Positions 8,230 through 15,559 of a stretch of DNA of 64,000 bases are shown one piece after another; the first letter of the stretch is position 1, and each line of letters opens with the position of its first letter. The notes below the pieces were generated by a model that saw only the letters and a list, made by a program, of their open reading frames with translations, made no database searches and was not told the DNA's origin. A program made the position numbers and the translations under genes. The DNA lies in the NCBI RefSeq assembly GCF_001746295.1, contig NZ_MJAH01000010.1:62001-126000 (forward strand), in the 5' to 3' direction. The stretch comes from Streptomyces sp. LUP47B. Lineage in GTDB: Bacteria > Actinomycetota > Actinomycetes > Streptomycetales > Streptomycetaceae.

Positions 8230-8444
8230 GCCCGCACCTCCGAGCGGGAGACGCACACCGACCGCTGCCGCACACCCACGGCCGCCCCGGCCCGACCACG
8301 ACCGGCCGCCACACCCACCGCCTCGGACACCCGGGCGTCACTCACCCCGAGCAGAACCCGGCCAACGGCACGGCCCTCCGCGCGGACTGCGACTCCCAGC
8401 AGGCCCAGCAGCACGCCACCCATCGCGATCCGGCGGAGTCTCAT
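8226..8444 (-). CDS. Small coupled ORF of unknown function (A)
   Basis: 72-aa frame whose ATG (8442-8444) overlaps the permease stop as ATGA. It has a hydrophobic start (MGGVLLGLLGVAV) after MRLRR that could be a signal or a single membrane segment, then an Arg/Gly/Ala/Val-rich tail of low complexity. Third codon positions are mostly G or C, as in real genes here. No family recognised. Together with ORF B it fills the 550 bp between the permease and oxidoreductase genes, so either both are genes or they are the remains of one. Confidence 0.35.
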   Translation of the reverse strand: MRLRRIAMGGVLLGLLGVAVRAEGRAVGRVLLGVSDARVSEAVGVAAGRGRAGAAVGVRQRSVCVSRSEVRA

Positions 8445-9337
8445 CCCTTCACCGCCCCCGCGCTGAAGCCCGTGATCAGCCACTTCTGGATGAAGGCGAA
8501 CACGATCACCACGGGTACGGCCGCGATGATGCCGCCGGCGGCCAGCGCGCCGAGGTCGACGCTGTCGGCGCTCATCAGGGTGTTGAGGCCGACCGGGATC
8601 GTCTGCTTGTCCTGGTTGTTGAGGAACATCAGGGCGAACAGGAAGTGGTTCCAGGAGTGCACGAAGGCGAAGGAACCGACGGCGATCAGACCGGGCCGCA
8701 GGAGCGGCAGGACGACGATCCGGAAGGCCGTCATCCTGTTGCAGCCGTCGACCCAGGCCGCCTCCTCGAGGGAGTACGGCACGTTCTTGATGAAGTTGCT
8801 GATCAGGATCATCGACAGCGGCAGCTGGAACACCGTCTCGGCGATGATGACACTGCCCAGCGAGTTGATCATCTTCAGTTCGGCGAAGATCTCGAACAGC
8901 GGCACCAGAAGCAGCGCACCCGGCACGAACTGCGAGCACAGCAGGGCCAGCATGAACGCGTTCTTGACCTTGAAGTCGAACCGGGCGAGGGCGTATCCGC
9001 CGGCCAGGGCGACGAGTGTCGTCATCACCAGGGTGGCGAGGCCGACGTACACGCTGTTCTCGAAGTAGGTGCCGAAGGCCCGCTCCGTCCACACCTTCTT
9101 GAAGTGGTCGAAGGTGATCGGCCAGGGGACGAGCGAGGTCGAGCCGGCCGGGCGCAGAGCGAAGAGCACGATCCAGTAGAAGGGGATGATCGTGAAGACG
9201 AGGTAGATCGACAGCGGGGTGTAGATCTGCCAGCGCGGGACCTCGTCCCAGGACCGGCGGTGCTTGACCGAGCGCGGCGGTTCGGGTGTCTCGCGCACGG
9301 GCGCGGGTGCGACCTCCGTGGCCTCCTTGGTGATCAC
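8441..9337 (-). CDS. CUT1 sugar ABC transporter permease (MalG type)
   Basis: 298-aa inner-membrane permease with six predicted helices (e.g. IYLVFTIIPFYWIVLFAL, LVMTTLVALAGGYALA) and the ATPase-docking EAA loop reading EEAAWVDGCNRMTAFRIVVLP. It pairs with the MalF-type subunit encoded just upstream; the GTG at 9335-9337 overlaps that gene's TGA (GTGA). A cytoplasmic N-terminal tail of ~40 residues rich in Pro/Glu/Arg precedes helix 1. The complex should import the ligand of the binding protein encoded at 0.9-2.3 kb. Confidence 0.92.
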   Translation of the reverse strand: MITKEATEVAPAPVRETPEPPRSVKHRRSWDEVPRWQIYTPLSIYLVFTIIPFYWIVLFALRPAGSTSLVPWPITFDHFKKVWTERAFGTYFENSVYVGLATLVMTTLVALAGGYALARFDFKVKNAFMLALLCSQFVPGALLLVPLFEIFAELKMINSLGSVIIAETVFQLPLSMILISNFIKNVPYSLEEAAWVDGCNRMTAFRIVVLPLLRPGLIAVGSFAFVHSWNHFLFALMFLNNQDKQTIPVGLNTLMSADSVDLGALAAGGIIAAVPVVIVFAFIQKWLITGFSAGAVKG

Positions 9338-10269
9338 TTGGAACCGCCTCCGAACTTGCTCAGCCGCAGATAGACCATCGAGCAGAAGAGCAGGATCACG
9401 AACGCGACCGTGGTCAGGGCGGACGCGTAGCCGAAGTTGTGGGCGTCGACCGAGGTGTTGGCGATGTAGAGCGGCAACGTGGTGGTCTCGCCCGCCGGGC
9501 CGCCGCCGGTCAACGTGTAGAGCAGGTCGACGTTGTTGAACTCCCACACCGCGCGCAGCAGCGTGGACAGGATGATCGCGTCCTTCAGGTGGGGCAGCGT
9601 GATGTGCCAGAACTGCTTGAAGCGGCTGGCCCCGTCGACCTCGGCGGCCTCGTACAGGTCCTTCGAGACGGACTGGAGGTCGGCGAGGATCAGGATCGCG
9701 AAGAAGGGCACACCGCGCCACAGGTCGGCGACGACCGCCGCCGAGAAGACGGTGGAGGTGTCCGACAGCCAGCTGGTGCCGTAGGAGCCGATGCCCATGT
9801 CGGCGAGGTAACGGGTGATGCCCGTCTGGGAGTTGTAGAGCAGCACCCAGATCGCGGAGGTCAGCACTCCGGAGACGGCCCACGGTGAGAAGACCATCGC
9901 GCGCCCCAGCCCCCGGCCCACGAAGCTCTGGTTGACGATCAGCGCGAGCGCCAGGCCGAACAGCAGCTGGAGTCCGACCTCGACGAAGACCCACTTGGCG
10001 CTGAAGGTCAGCGTGTCCCAGAACTGCGGGTCCTTGGTGAAGATCTGGACGAAGTTGTCGAAGCCCGCGTACCCGTTCCGCCACGGCTTGGTGGGGTTGT
10101 AGTTCTGCAGGCTGTAGTAGAAGACGCTGATGACCGGGTAGGCGATGAAGCCCAGCATCAGCAGGGCCGCCGGCGCAATCAGCAGGTACGGCAGTCTGCG
10201 CGGCGTGGCGGAGGCACGGCGCCGCCGGGGTGGCGCGGGCGGTTTCGCCACGGCTGCGGCTTGGGCCAT
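9334..10269 (-). CDS. CUT1 sugar ABC transporter permease (MalF type)
   Basis: 311-aa permease, first gene of the long pectin operon. A basic, Pro-rich N-terminus (PPAPPRRRR) precedes helix 1 (LLIAPAALLMLGFIAYPVI); the EAA loop is EAAEVDGASRFKQFWHITLP. GGAG lies seven bases before the ATG. The next gene starts inside its stop codon. Distance to the upstream dehydratase gene is 129 bp and contains operator-like palindromes, so transcription of the uptake/degradation operon probably starts there. Confidence 0.92.
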   Translation of the reverse strand: MAQAAAVAKPPAPPRRRRASATPRRLPYLLIAPAALLMLGFIAYPVISVFYYSLQNYNPTKPWRNGYAGFDNFVQIFTKDPQFWDTLTFSAKWVFVEVGLQLLFGLALALIVNQSFVGRGLGRAMVFSPWAVSGVLTSAIWVLLYNSQTGITRYLADMGIGSYGTSWLSDTSTVFSAAVVADLWRGVPFFAILILADLQSVSKDLYEAAEVDGASRFKQFWHITLPHLKDAIILSTLLRAVWEFNNVDLLYTLTGGGPAGETTTLPLYIANTSVDAHNFGYASALTTVAFVILLFCSMVYLRLSKFGGGSK

Positions 10270-10321
10270 GACTGTTCTCCGTTCTCAGTACGTCGGACGT
10301 GCGACGTGCGTTCGTGGTGCG

Positions 10322-10352
10322 GGAAGCGCTTTCTCTCTGCACATGGATGTGC
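10322..10352. promoter_or_regulatory. Operator-like palindromes upstream of the permease operon
   Basis: Two symmetric sites 52-83 bp before the permease start: GGAAGCGCTTTC at 10322-10333, with the LacI-type core AAGCGCTT, and a perfect GCACAT-GG-ATGTGC at 10339-10352. The first shares its core with the palindrome in the pectinase gene. The second may bind another regulator such as the GntR protein encoded at 13.0-13.7 kb. Confidence 0.45.
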
Positions 10353-10398
10353 CAGGTCGTGCTGTGCGATGGTGCGGCCCGCCCGAGCGGGTCGTGGT

Positions 10399-12129
10399 TC
10401 AGCTCGCGTACGGGTCGGCGACCTTGCCCGGGCGGGCGAGGAACTCGAAGTCGCAGCCGGTGTCGGCCTGGGTGATCTGTTCGTTGTAGAGCGCGCCGTA
10501 GCCGCGCTCGTAACGCGCGGGCGGCGGTGTCCACTCCGCCCGGCGACGCTCCAACTCCTCGTCGTCCACGTTGAGTTGGAGAACCCGTGCCTCGACGTCG
10601 AGGGTGATGTCGTCCCCCGTCCGCACGAGGGCGAGCGGTCCGCCGACGTACGACTCGGGCGCCACGTGCAGCACACACGCGCCGTAACTCGTCCCGCTCA
10701 TCCGGGCGTCGGAGATCCGGACCATGTCCCGCACGCCCTGCTTGAGCAGCTGGTCCGGGATCGGCAGCATCCCGTACTCGGGCATGCCCGGACCGCCCTT
10801 GGGACCGGCGTTGCGCAGCACCAGCACGCTGTCGGCGGTGATGTTCAGCGCCGGGTCGTTGATGGTGCGCTGCATGGTCCGGTAGTCGTCGAAGACGACC
10901 GCGGTGCCGGTGTGCTTGAGCAGGTGCCGTTCGGCGGAGATGTGCTTGATGACGGCGCCGTCCGGGCAGAGGTTGCCGCGCAGGACGGCCACTCCGCCCT
11001 CGCTCGCGACCGGGTTGTCCCGGGTGCGGATGACGTCGTCGTTGTGGACTTCGGCGCCCTCGATCTGCTCCCCGAGGGTGCCGTTCACGGTGGGCCGGTC
11101 CAGGTGGAGCAGGTCGGTGATCCGTGAGAGGAAGGCGGGCAGACCGCCTGCGAAGTAGAAGTCCTCCATGAGGTACGTCTGTCCGCCGGGCCGGACGTTC
11201 GCCAGCACCGGCACGGTACGCGCGATGCGGTCGAAGTCGTCCAGGGTGAGCTTGATGCCGGCCCGGCCGGCCATGGCGATCAGATGGATGACCGCGTTGG
11301 TGGAGCCGCCGAGCCCGAGCACCGTGGTGACGGCGTCCTCGAAGGCCTCGCGGGTGAGGATCTCGGACGGCCTGAGGCCGGTCCAGGCGAGTTCCACGGC
11401 GCGGCGCCCGGAGGCCGCGGCCATCCGCTCGTGCGCGGAGTCGACGGCCGGGATCGAGGACGCACCCGGCAGGGTCATGCCAAGGGTTTCCGCCGCCGCG
11501 GTCATCGTGGACGCGGTCCCCATGGTCATGCAGTGGCCCGGAGAGCGCGCCAACCCGCCCTGCAGCTCGCGCAGTTCACAGTCCGTCAGGTTGCCCGCGC
11601 GGTGCTCGTCCCAGTACTTCCACATGTCGGTGCCGGACCCGAGGGTCTCGCCCCGCCAGTGCCCCGGCAGCATCGGGCCCGCGGGCACGAAGATCGAGGT
11701 GACGTCGGCCGAGGCCGCGCCCATGAGCAGCGCCGGCGTCGACTTGTCGCAGCCGCCGAGCAGCACCGCCGCGTCGATCGGATACGACCGCAGCAGCTCC
11801 TCGGTCTCCATCGCGAGGAGGTTGCGGTAGAGCATCGGGGTGGGCTTCTGGTACGTCTCCGACAGGGTGGAGACCGGGAATTCGAGCGGGAAGCCCCCGG
11901 CCTGCCACACCCCCCGCTTGACCGCCTCGGCGCGCTCGCGCAGATGGACGTGACAGGGGTTGATGTCCGACCAGGTGTTGAGGACGGCGATCACCGGACG
12001 GCCCCGGTACTCCTCGGCCTCGTAACCGAGCTGGCGCATACGGGCGTTGTGCGACCAGGTCCGCAGCTGGCCCTCGGTGCCGTACCACTGATGGCTTCTG
12101 AGCTCTTCGGGACGCTTCCTGTCGGTCAT
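10399..12129 (-). CDS. IlvD/Edd family sugar-acid dehydratase (L-arabinonate dehydratase-like)
   Basis: 576-aa iron-sulfur dehydratase that removes water from an aldonic acid to give a 2-keto-3-deoxy acid. Cluster and metal-ligand motifs are visible: NTWSDINPCH, GGCDKSTPALLMGA and SPGHCMTMGTASTM, plus the C-terminal ISDARMSGTSYG. The N-terminal RSHQWYGTEGQLRTWSHNA resembles sugar-acid members rather than biosynthetic IlvD. The ATG at 12127-12129 overlaps the stop of the aldolase-type gene (ATGA). With that DapA-superfamily enzyme it forms a Weimberg-type dehydratase pair. L-arabinonate is the best guess given arabinan in pectin; galactonate or rhamnonate-type acids are alternatives. Confidence 0.85.
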   Translation of the reverse strand: MTDRKRPEELRSHQWYGTEGQLRTWSHNARMRQLGYEAEEYRGRPVIAVLNTWSDINPCHVHLRERAEAVKRGVWQAGGFPLEFPVSTLSETYQKPTPMLYRNLLAMETEELLRSYPIDAAVLLGGCDKSTPALLMGAASADVTSIFVPAGPMLPGHWRGETLGSGTDMWKYWDEHRAGNLTDCELRELQGGLARSPGHCMTMGTASTMTAAAETLGMTLPGASSIPAVDSAHERMAAASGRRAVELAWTGLRPSEILTREAFEDAVTTVLGLGGSTNAVIHLIAMAGRAGIKLTLDDFDRIARTVPVLANVRPGGQTYLMEDFYFAGGLPAFLSRITDLLHLDRPTVNGTLGEQIEGAEVHNDDVIRTRDNPVASEGGVAVLRGNLCPDGAVIKHISAERHLLKHTGTAVVFDDYRTMQRTINDPALNITADSVLVLRNAGPKGGPGMPEYGMLPIPDQLLKQGVRDMVRISDARMSGTSYGACVLHVAPESYVGGPLALVRTGDDITLDVEARVLQLNVDDEELERRRAEWTPPPARYERGYGALYNEQITQADTGCDFEFLARPGKVADPYAS

Positions 12130-13037
12130 ATCGACCACCCGGCGGCTATCGCGGCGACCTCGGCGCGCTCGTTCTCGGGCAGCTCGCGGCTCGGCGGGCG
12201 CACCTCGCGGCGGCACAGCCCGAGGGAGGCGAGGGCCTCCTTGACGACGGTGACGTTGTTGGCGGAGCCGTTCGCCGCGCGGAGTTCCTCGAAGCGGCGG
12301 ATCTGCTCCCAGACCTTCATGGCAGCGGGGTAGTCACCGGAGCGGAGCGCCTCGATCATGTTCAGCGAGACGGCGGGGGCGACGTTCACCAGCCCCGAGG
12401 TGAAGCCGGTGGCTCCCGCCGAGAAGTAGGAGGGCGCGTAGGGCTCGGCGAGCCCGGCGACCCACACGAAGCGTTCGAGTCCCGCGTCCCGTGCGAAGGC
12501 GCCGAACTTGGCCGCGTCCGGGACGGCGTACTTCACGCCGATCACGTTCGGGCACGCGTCGGCGAGTTCGGCGAGGCGGTCGCCGCTGAGCTGGGCGTTG
12601 CGGATGTACGGAACGACTCCGAGCTCCGGGACGGCCGAGGCGATCGCGCGGTGGTAGTCGACCCAGCCGCCCTGCGAGACATAGGGGTGGACGGGCTGGT
12701 GGACCATGACCATCCCGGCGCCGAGCTCGCGGGCGTGGCGGGCGCAGGCGACGGCGGTCGGGACGTCGTGACCGACGCCGACGAGGATGTTCGCCCGGTC
12801 CCCGGCCTCCTCGACGGTCAGCTCGGTGACCAGGCGGCGCTCCTCGGGGGTGAGGGCGTAGAACTCGCCGGTGTTCCCGTTGGGGGTGAGGGTGGTGATC
12901 CCTCCGTCGAGCAGCCGACGCAGCAGGGCCCGGTGGGTGTCCTGGTCGACGGTGCCGTCCTCGGCGAACGGGGTCACCGGGATCGCCACCACGTCGGCCA
13001 GGGCCGCCCGGCGGGTCTCGAACGTCTCGCTGCTCAT
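12126..13037 (-). CDS. DapA/NAL superfamily dehydratase or aldolase (2-keto-3-deoxy sugar acid)
   Basis: 303-aa TIM-barrel class I aldolase/dehydratase. The Schiff-base Lys is Lys169 (VIGVKYAVPD), the catalytic Tyr is Tyr144 (PYIRN), and the binding loop is GNTGEF at 54-59. The Thr-Thr pair of true DapA is replaced by Asn-Thr, pointing to a sugar-acid substrate. Coupled by ATGA overlaps to the GntR gene before it and the IlvD/Edd gene after it. It probably converts the 2-keto-3-deoxy acid from the dehydratase to alpha-ketoglutarate semialdehyde or cleaves it to pyruvate plus an aldehyde; the sequence does not decide between these. Confidence 0.83.
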   Translation of the reverse strand: MSSETFETRRAALADVVAIPVTPFAEDGTVDQDTHRALLRRLLDGGITTLTPNGNTGEFYALTPEERRLVTELTVEEAGDRANILVGVGHDVPTAVACARHARELGAGMVMVHQPVHPYVSQGGWVDYHRAIASAVPELGVVPYIRNAQLSGDRLAELADACPNVIGVKYAVPDAAKFGAFARDAGLERFVWVAGLAEPYAPSYFSAGATGFTSGLVNVAPAVSLNMIEALRSGDYPAAMKVWEQIRRFEELRAANGSANNVTVVKEALASLGLCRREVRPPSRELPENERAEVAAIAAGWSI

Positions 13038-13690
13038 TCCTGACCTTCCTCGTCCAGCACTCCGGGGAACGCTCGTTCCACGAAGGACGCGATGTGGGCG
13101 TGCAGGGCGCGGGCCGCTCCGTCCGCGTCGCCCTCCAGGGCGAGCCGCAGGATCTCCCGGTGCTCACCCGCCTCCCGTTCCCAGGAGGGCGAGGCCGCCC
13201 AGGCGACGGCGGAGACGAGGGCGGCCTGGTCGCGGACCTCGTCGAGCATTCGGCCGAGCAGCGGGTTGCCGCAGGGCAGGTAGAGCGAGCGGTGGAACTC
13301 CCGGTTGGCGAGGGAGCGTTCCGCGGTGTCGGTGGCGTCGTCGGCCCGGGTCAGCGCGTCCCGTGCGGCGTCCAGGGAGGCCCCGCGGCGTACGGCCCGC
13401 TTGAGCGCCTCGGGTTCGAGGAGCAGCCGGACGTCGTAGACCTCGCGCGCCATGTCCGCGTCCACCATGCGCACCGTGACGCCCTTGTACTGGCTCATCA
13501 CGACGAGCCCGGTCCCGGCCAGGGTCTTGAGCGCCTCGCGCACCGGGGTCTTGGACACCCCGAACTGTGCGGCGAGTTCGGTCTCCACCAGGGCCTGACC
13601 AGGCGTCAGGCGCCCGGTGAGGATGCGGCGTTTGATCTCCTCCAGCACGTACTGCGTGCGGGAGGGGATCGGCGTGGGCACAGAGGTCAT
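13034..13690 (-). CDS. GntR family regulator (FCD domain)
   Basis: 218-aa transcription factor. The winged helix is at residues ~12-75 (ELAAQFGVSKTPVREALKTL recognition helix) and the FCD ligand-binding bundle at ~85-210, with EFHRSLY and the EHREIL metal-binding His motifs. FCD proteins often sense sugar acids. First gene of the operon with the aldolase and dehydratase genes (ATGA overlap), so it likely autoregulates through the repeats directly upstream. GAGAGG precedes the ATG. Confidence 0.9.
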   Translation of the reverse strand: MTSVPTPIPSRTQYVLEEIKRRILTGRLTPGQALVETELAAQFGVSKTPVREALKTLAGTGLVVMSQYKGVTVRMVDADMAREVYDVRLLLEPEALKRAVRRGASLDAARDALTRADDATDTAERSLANREFHRSLYLPCGNPLLGRMLDEVRDQAALVSAVAWAASPSWEREAGEHREILRLALEGDADGAARALHAHIASFVERAFPGVLDEEGQE

Positions 13691-13702
13691 GCGCGCCTCT
13701 CG

Positions 13703-13771
13703 GATCTCGCGTATCGGATCTTGCGTATCTGATCTCGCGTATCGCGTCTCATATATGACGTACGAAGTACG
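13703..13771. promoter_or_regulatory. Three 14-bp tandem repeats and a CGTAC-gaa-GTACG palindrome
   Basis: Units at 13703-13716, 13717-13730 and 13731-13744 share GATCTYGCGTATCK. They are followed at 13759-13771 by the perfect inverted repeat CGTAC-GAA-GTACG. The block lies 13-81 bp before the GntR start and is AT-richer than its surroundings. It is the natural candidate for the operator and promoter of the gntR-aldolase-dehydratase operon. Confidence 0.6.
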
Positions 13772-13851
13772 ACGCGTTGAAGGTAGGGAGGGGCGCGATG
13801 TTTCGTCAATGCTTCTGGCAAAGGAAGTTGAAGTTGCGGTGAAGACGAGGG

Positions 13852-14607
13852 TCAGACGAGCCGGGTGGCGCCCTCGAAGGCCGTACTGGCGCGCCCGGCG
13901 AAGGCGACGGCCGCGCGTGCGGTGGCCGCTTCCCTGGTGAGCGTGGGTCCGACGTGGGTGACGAGCAGTTCGCGCGTCCCGGCCTTACGGGCGATACCGC
14001 CGGCGTCCTCGGGCGTCAGGTGGACCTGTTCGCCTTCGCGATGACGGTCGATGTCCGCCTCGCACAGGAACACGTCCGATTCCGCGGCGAGTTCGACGAG
14101 GGCGGCGCAGGGCCCGCTGTCCCCGGAGTACGCGAGGACGCGTCCGGCGCACTCGGCGCGCAACCCGTACGCCTCGGTGTCGTGCGCGACGGCCCGGGCG
14201 GCGAGCCGGAGGTTCCAGTGCCGGACGGCGTGGCCGTCGTACAGGGGATGGAAGGCGAGGATGCCCTCGAGGAACCGGATGTCGGACCGCCCGAAGAACC
14301 CGGCGAGCCGGTGGGCGCAGCCGGGCGGCGCGTACACCGGGATCGGGGCGGGCGGGGTGAGTCCGCCGTACGCGAAGGCGTAGACGGCGGACAGCAGATC
14401 CGCCGTGTGGTCGGCGTGCAGATGGGAGATCCAGATCGCCGTCAGCCGGGAGGGATCCGTGTGCCGCTGCAATTCCGCGAAGGTGCCGGGCCCGGCGTCC
14501 ACCCACACCTCGGCGCCCCCGCCGCGCAGCAGATAGCCGGAGCAGGGGCGGCCCGGCGCCGGGTACGGGGAGGCGGTGCCGAGGACGGTGAGGCTGAGGG
14601 GCGGCAT
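13852..14607 (-). CDS. MBL-fold metallo-hydrolase (RNase Z-like subgroup)
   Basis: 251-aa metallo-beta-lactamase-fold protein. The zinc motif HLHADH is at about residues 62-67, further ligands are expected at the Asp in YSGDSGP and the His in LLVTHVGPT. The N-terminus LTVLGTASPYP is typical of the ElaC/RNase Z-like group, but it lacks the long exosite of true tRNase Z. The substrate is unknown; a phosphodiester or lactone is plausible. Single gene, separated by 161 bp from the GntR gene, and followed upstream by 230 bp without a gene. Confidence 0.85.
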   Translation of the reverse strand: MPPLSLTVLGTASPYPAPGRPCSGYLLRGGGAEVWVDAGPGTFAELQRHTDPSRLTAIWISHLHADHTADLLSAVYAFAYGGLTPPAPIPVYAPPGCAHRLAGFFGRSDIRFLEGILAFHPLYDGHAVRHWNLRLAARAVAHDTEAYGLRAECAGRVLAYSGDSGPCAALVELAAESDVFLCEADIDRHREGEQVHLTPEDAGGIARKAGTRELLVTHVGPTLTREAATARAAVAFAGRASTAFEGATRLV

Positions 14608-14798
14608 GGTGGGGAGCGTACGGTCCGGGTCTGCCGCCCGCCGCCGGTTTCCGTTCCTCTACGGCAGGGTCGTACCGGTGTCTACGGCAGCCGGGCACGG
14701 CGCGTCGGACGCGGGGGCGGTCCTGGCCCGATGGCCGCCCGGGCGCGGCGAAGCGGACAGGGCAGGCCGGTGTCGCGGGCAGCGAAGGGGACGCCGAC

Positions 14799-14825
14799 GG
14801 GGACGCCCCCCGTGACGGCGTCCCC
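14799..14825. terminator. Hairpin downstream of the TIGR03086 gene
   Basis: GGGGACGCC (14799-14807) pairs perfectly with GGCGTCCCC (14817-14825) over a 9-nt loop. It begins 16 bp past the stop of the minus-strand gene at 14841. No U-tract, as usual for GC-rich actinomycetes. Confidence 0.5.
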
Positions 14826-14840
14826 GAGAGCCGGTCCCTG

Positions 14841-15425
14841 TTACGTCGTCCAGCCCGGGTTCCGACCGCTGAGCCCGATCGCCCGGTCCAGCAGCGACGC
14901 GTCCTGGGGCACGGGGACGATCGGGCCGAAGATGGCGTCCCGGCTCGGGTCCTCCGCGGAGGCCTGAAGGAAGTCGGAGCAGGCCTGGAGCGCGGCGGGG
15001 TCCGGGTCGTACGCCTGGCCGGTGGAGCGGGCCAGATCCCAGCCGTGGACGACCAGTTCGTCGACGGCGACGGCGGCGGCGATCTCTCCGGGCAGGTCCA
15101 CGCCGCCCGCACGGGTCATGCCGGTCCAGGCGGCCGGGTCGCGCCAGGCCTCGGCGAGTTCGTCGAGGATTTTGGGGAGATCCTCGCGCCAGCCGGGGCC
15201 GATGTCCGGGACGGAGTCGGTCGGCGGGGTGTCGGTCGTGGCGCCGAGGTCCTTGCGGGCGGCGTCACGGAAGGCCGCGGAGAGGCCGAGCAGGTGCCCG
15301 AGCAGGTGGTGCACCGCGTACTTCGGACACGGCGTGGCGTTCCCCAGCTGATCATCGGTGACGCCCTCGGCCAGAAGGGCGATGACGCGTGTCTGTGGTC
15401 CGAGGTCCAGGGGCGGGACGGTCAT
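14841..15425 (-). CDS. TIGR03086 family metal-binding protein (DinB/MDMPI-like)
   Basis: 194-aa four-helix-bundle protein of the mycothiol-dependent maleylpyruvate isomerase-like group. Likely metal ligands are in VHHLLGH near residue 40 and DELVVHGWDLARSTGQ near 123. Members in actinomycetes are thought to use mycothiol or a divalent metal, mostly with unknown substrates. The ATG is preceded by GAGGAG. Divergent from the MFS gene, with 134 bp between. Confidence 0.82.
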   Translation of the reverse strand: MTVPPLDLGPQTRVIALLAEGVTDDQLGNATPCPKYAVHHLLGHLLGLSAAFRDAARKDLGATTDTPPTDSVPDIGPGWREDLPKILDELAEAWRDPAAWTGMTRAGGVDLPGEIAAAVAVDELVVHGWDLARSTGQAYDPDPAALQACSDFLQASAEDPSRDAIFGPIVPVPQDASLLDRAIGLSGRNPGWTT

Positions 15426-15559
15426 GCGGAACTCCTCATGGTCACGGTGTCGTACGTGGTAGACCGCCCCCGCCCCGAGAACTCATCGCTCGCACGTCCG
15501 CGGATGTAGGGCACCTGCCCCATCCCGGACCCGGGGCCTTAGACCCACGATGTCCAGGC

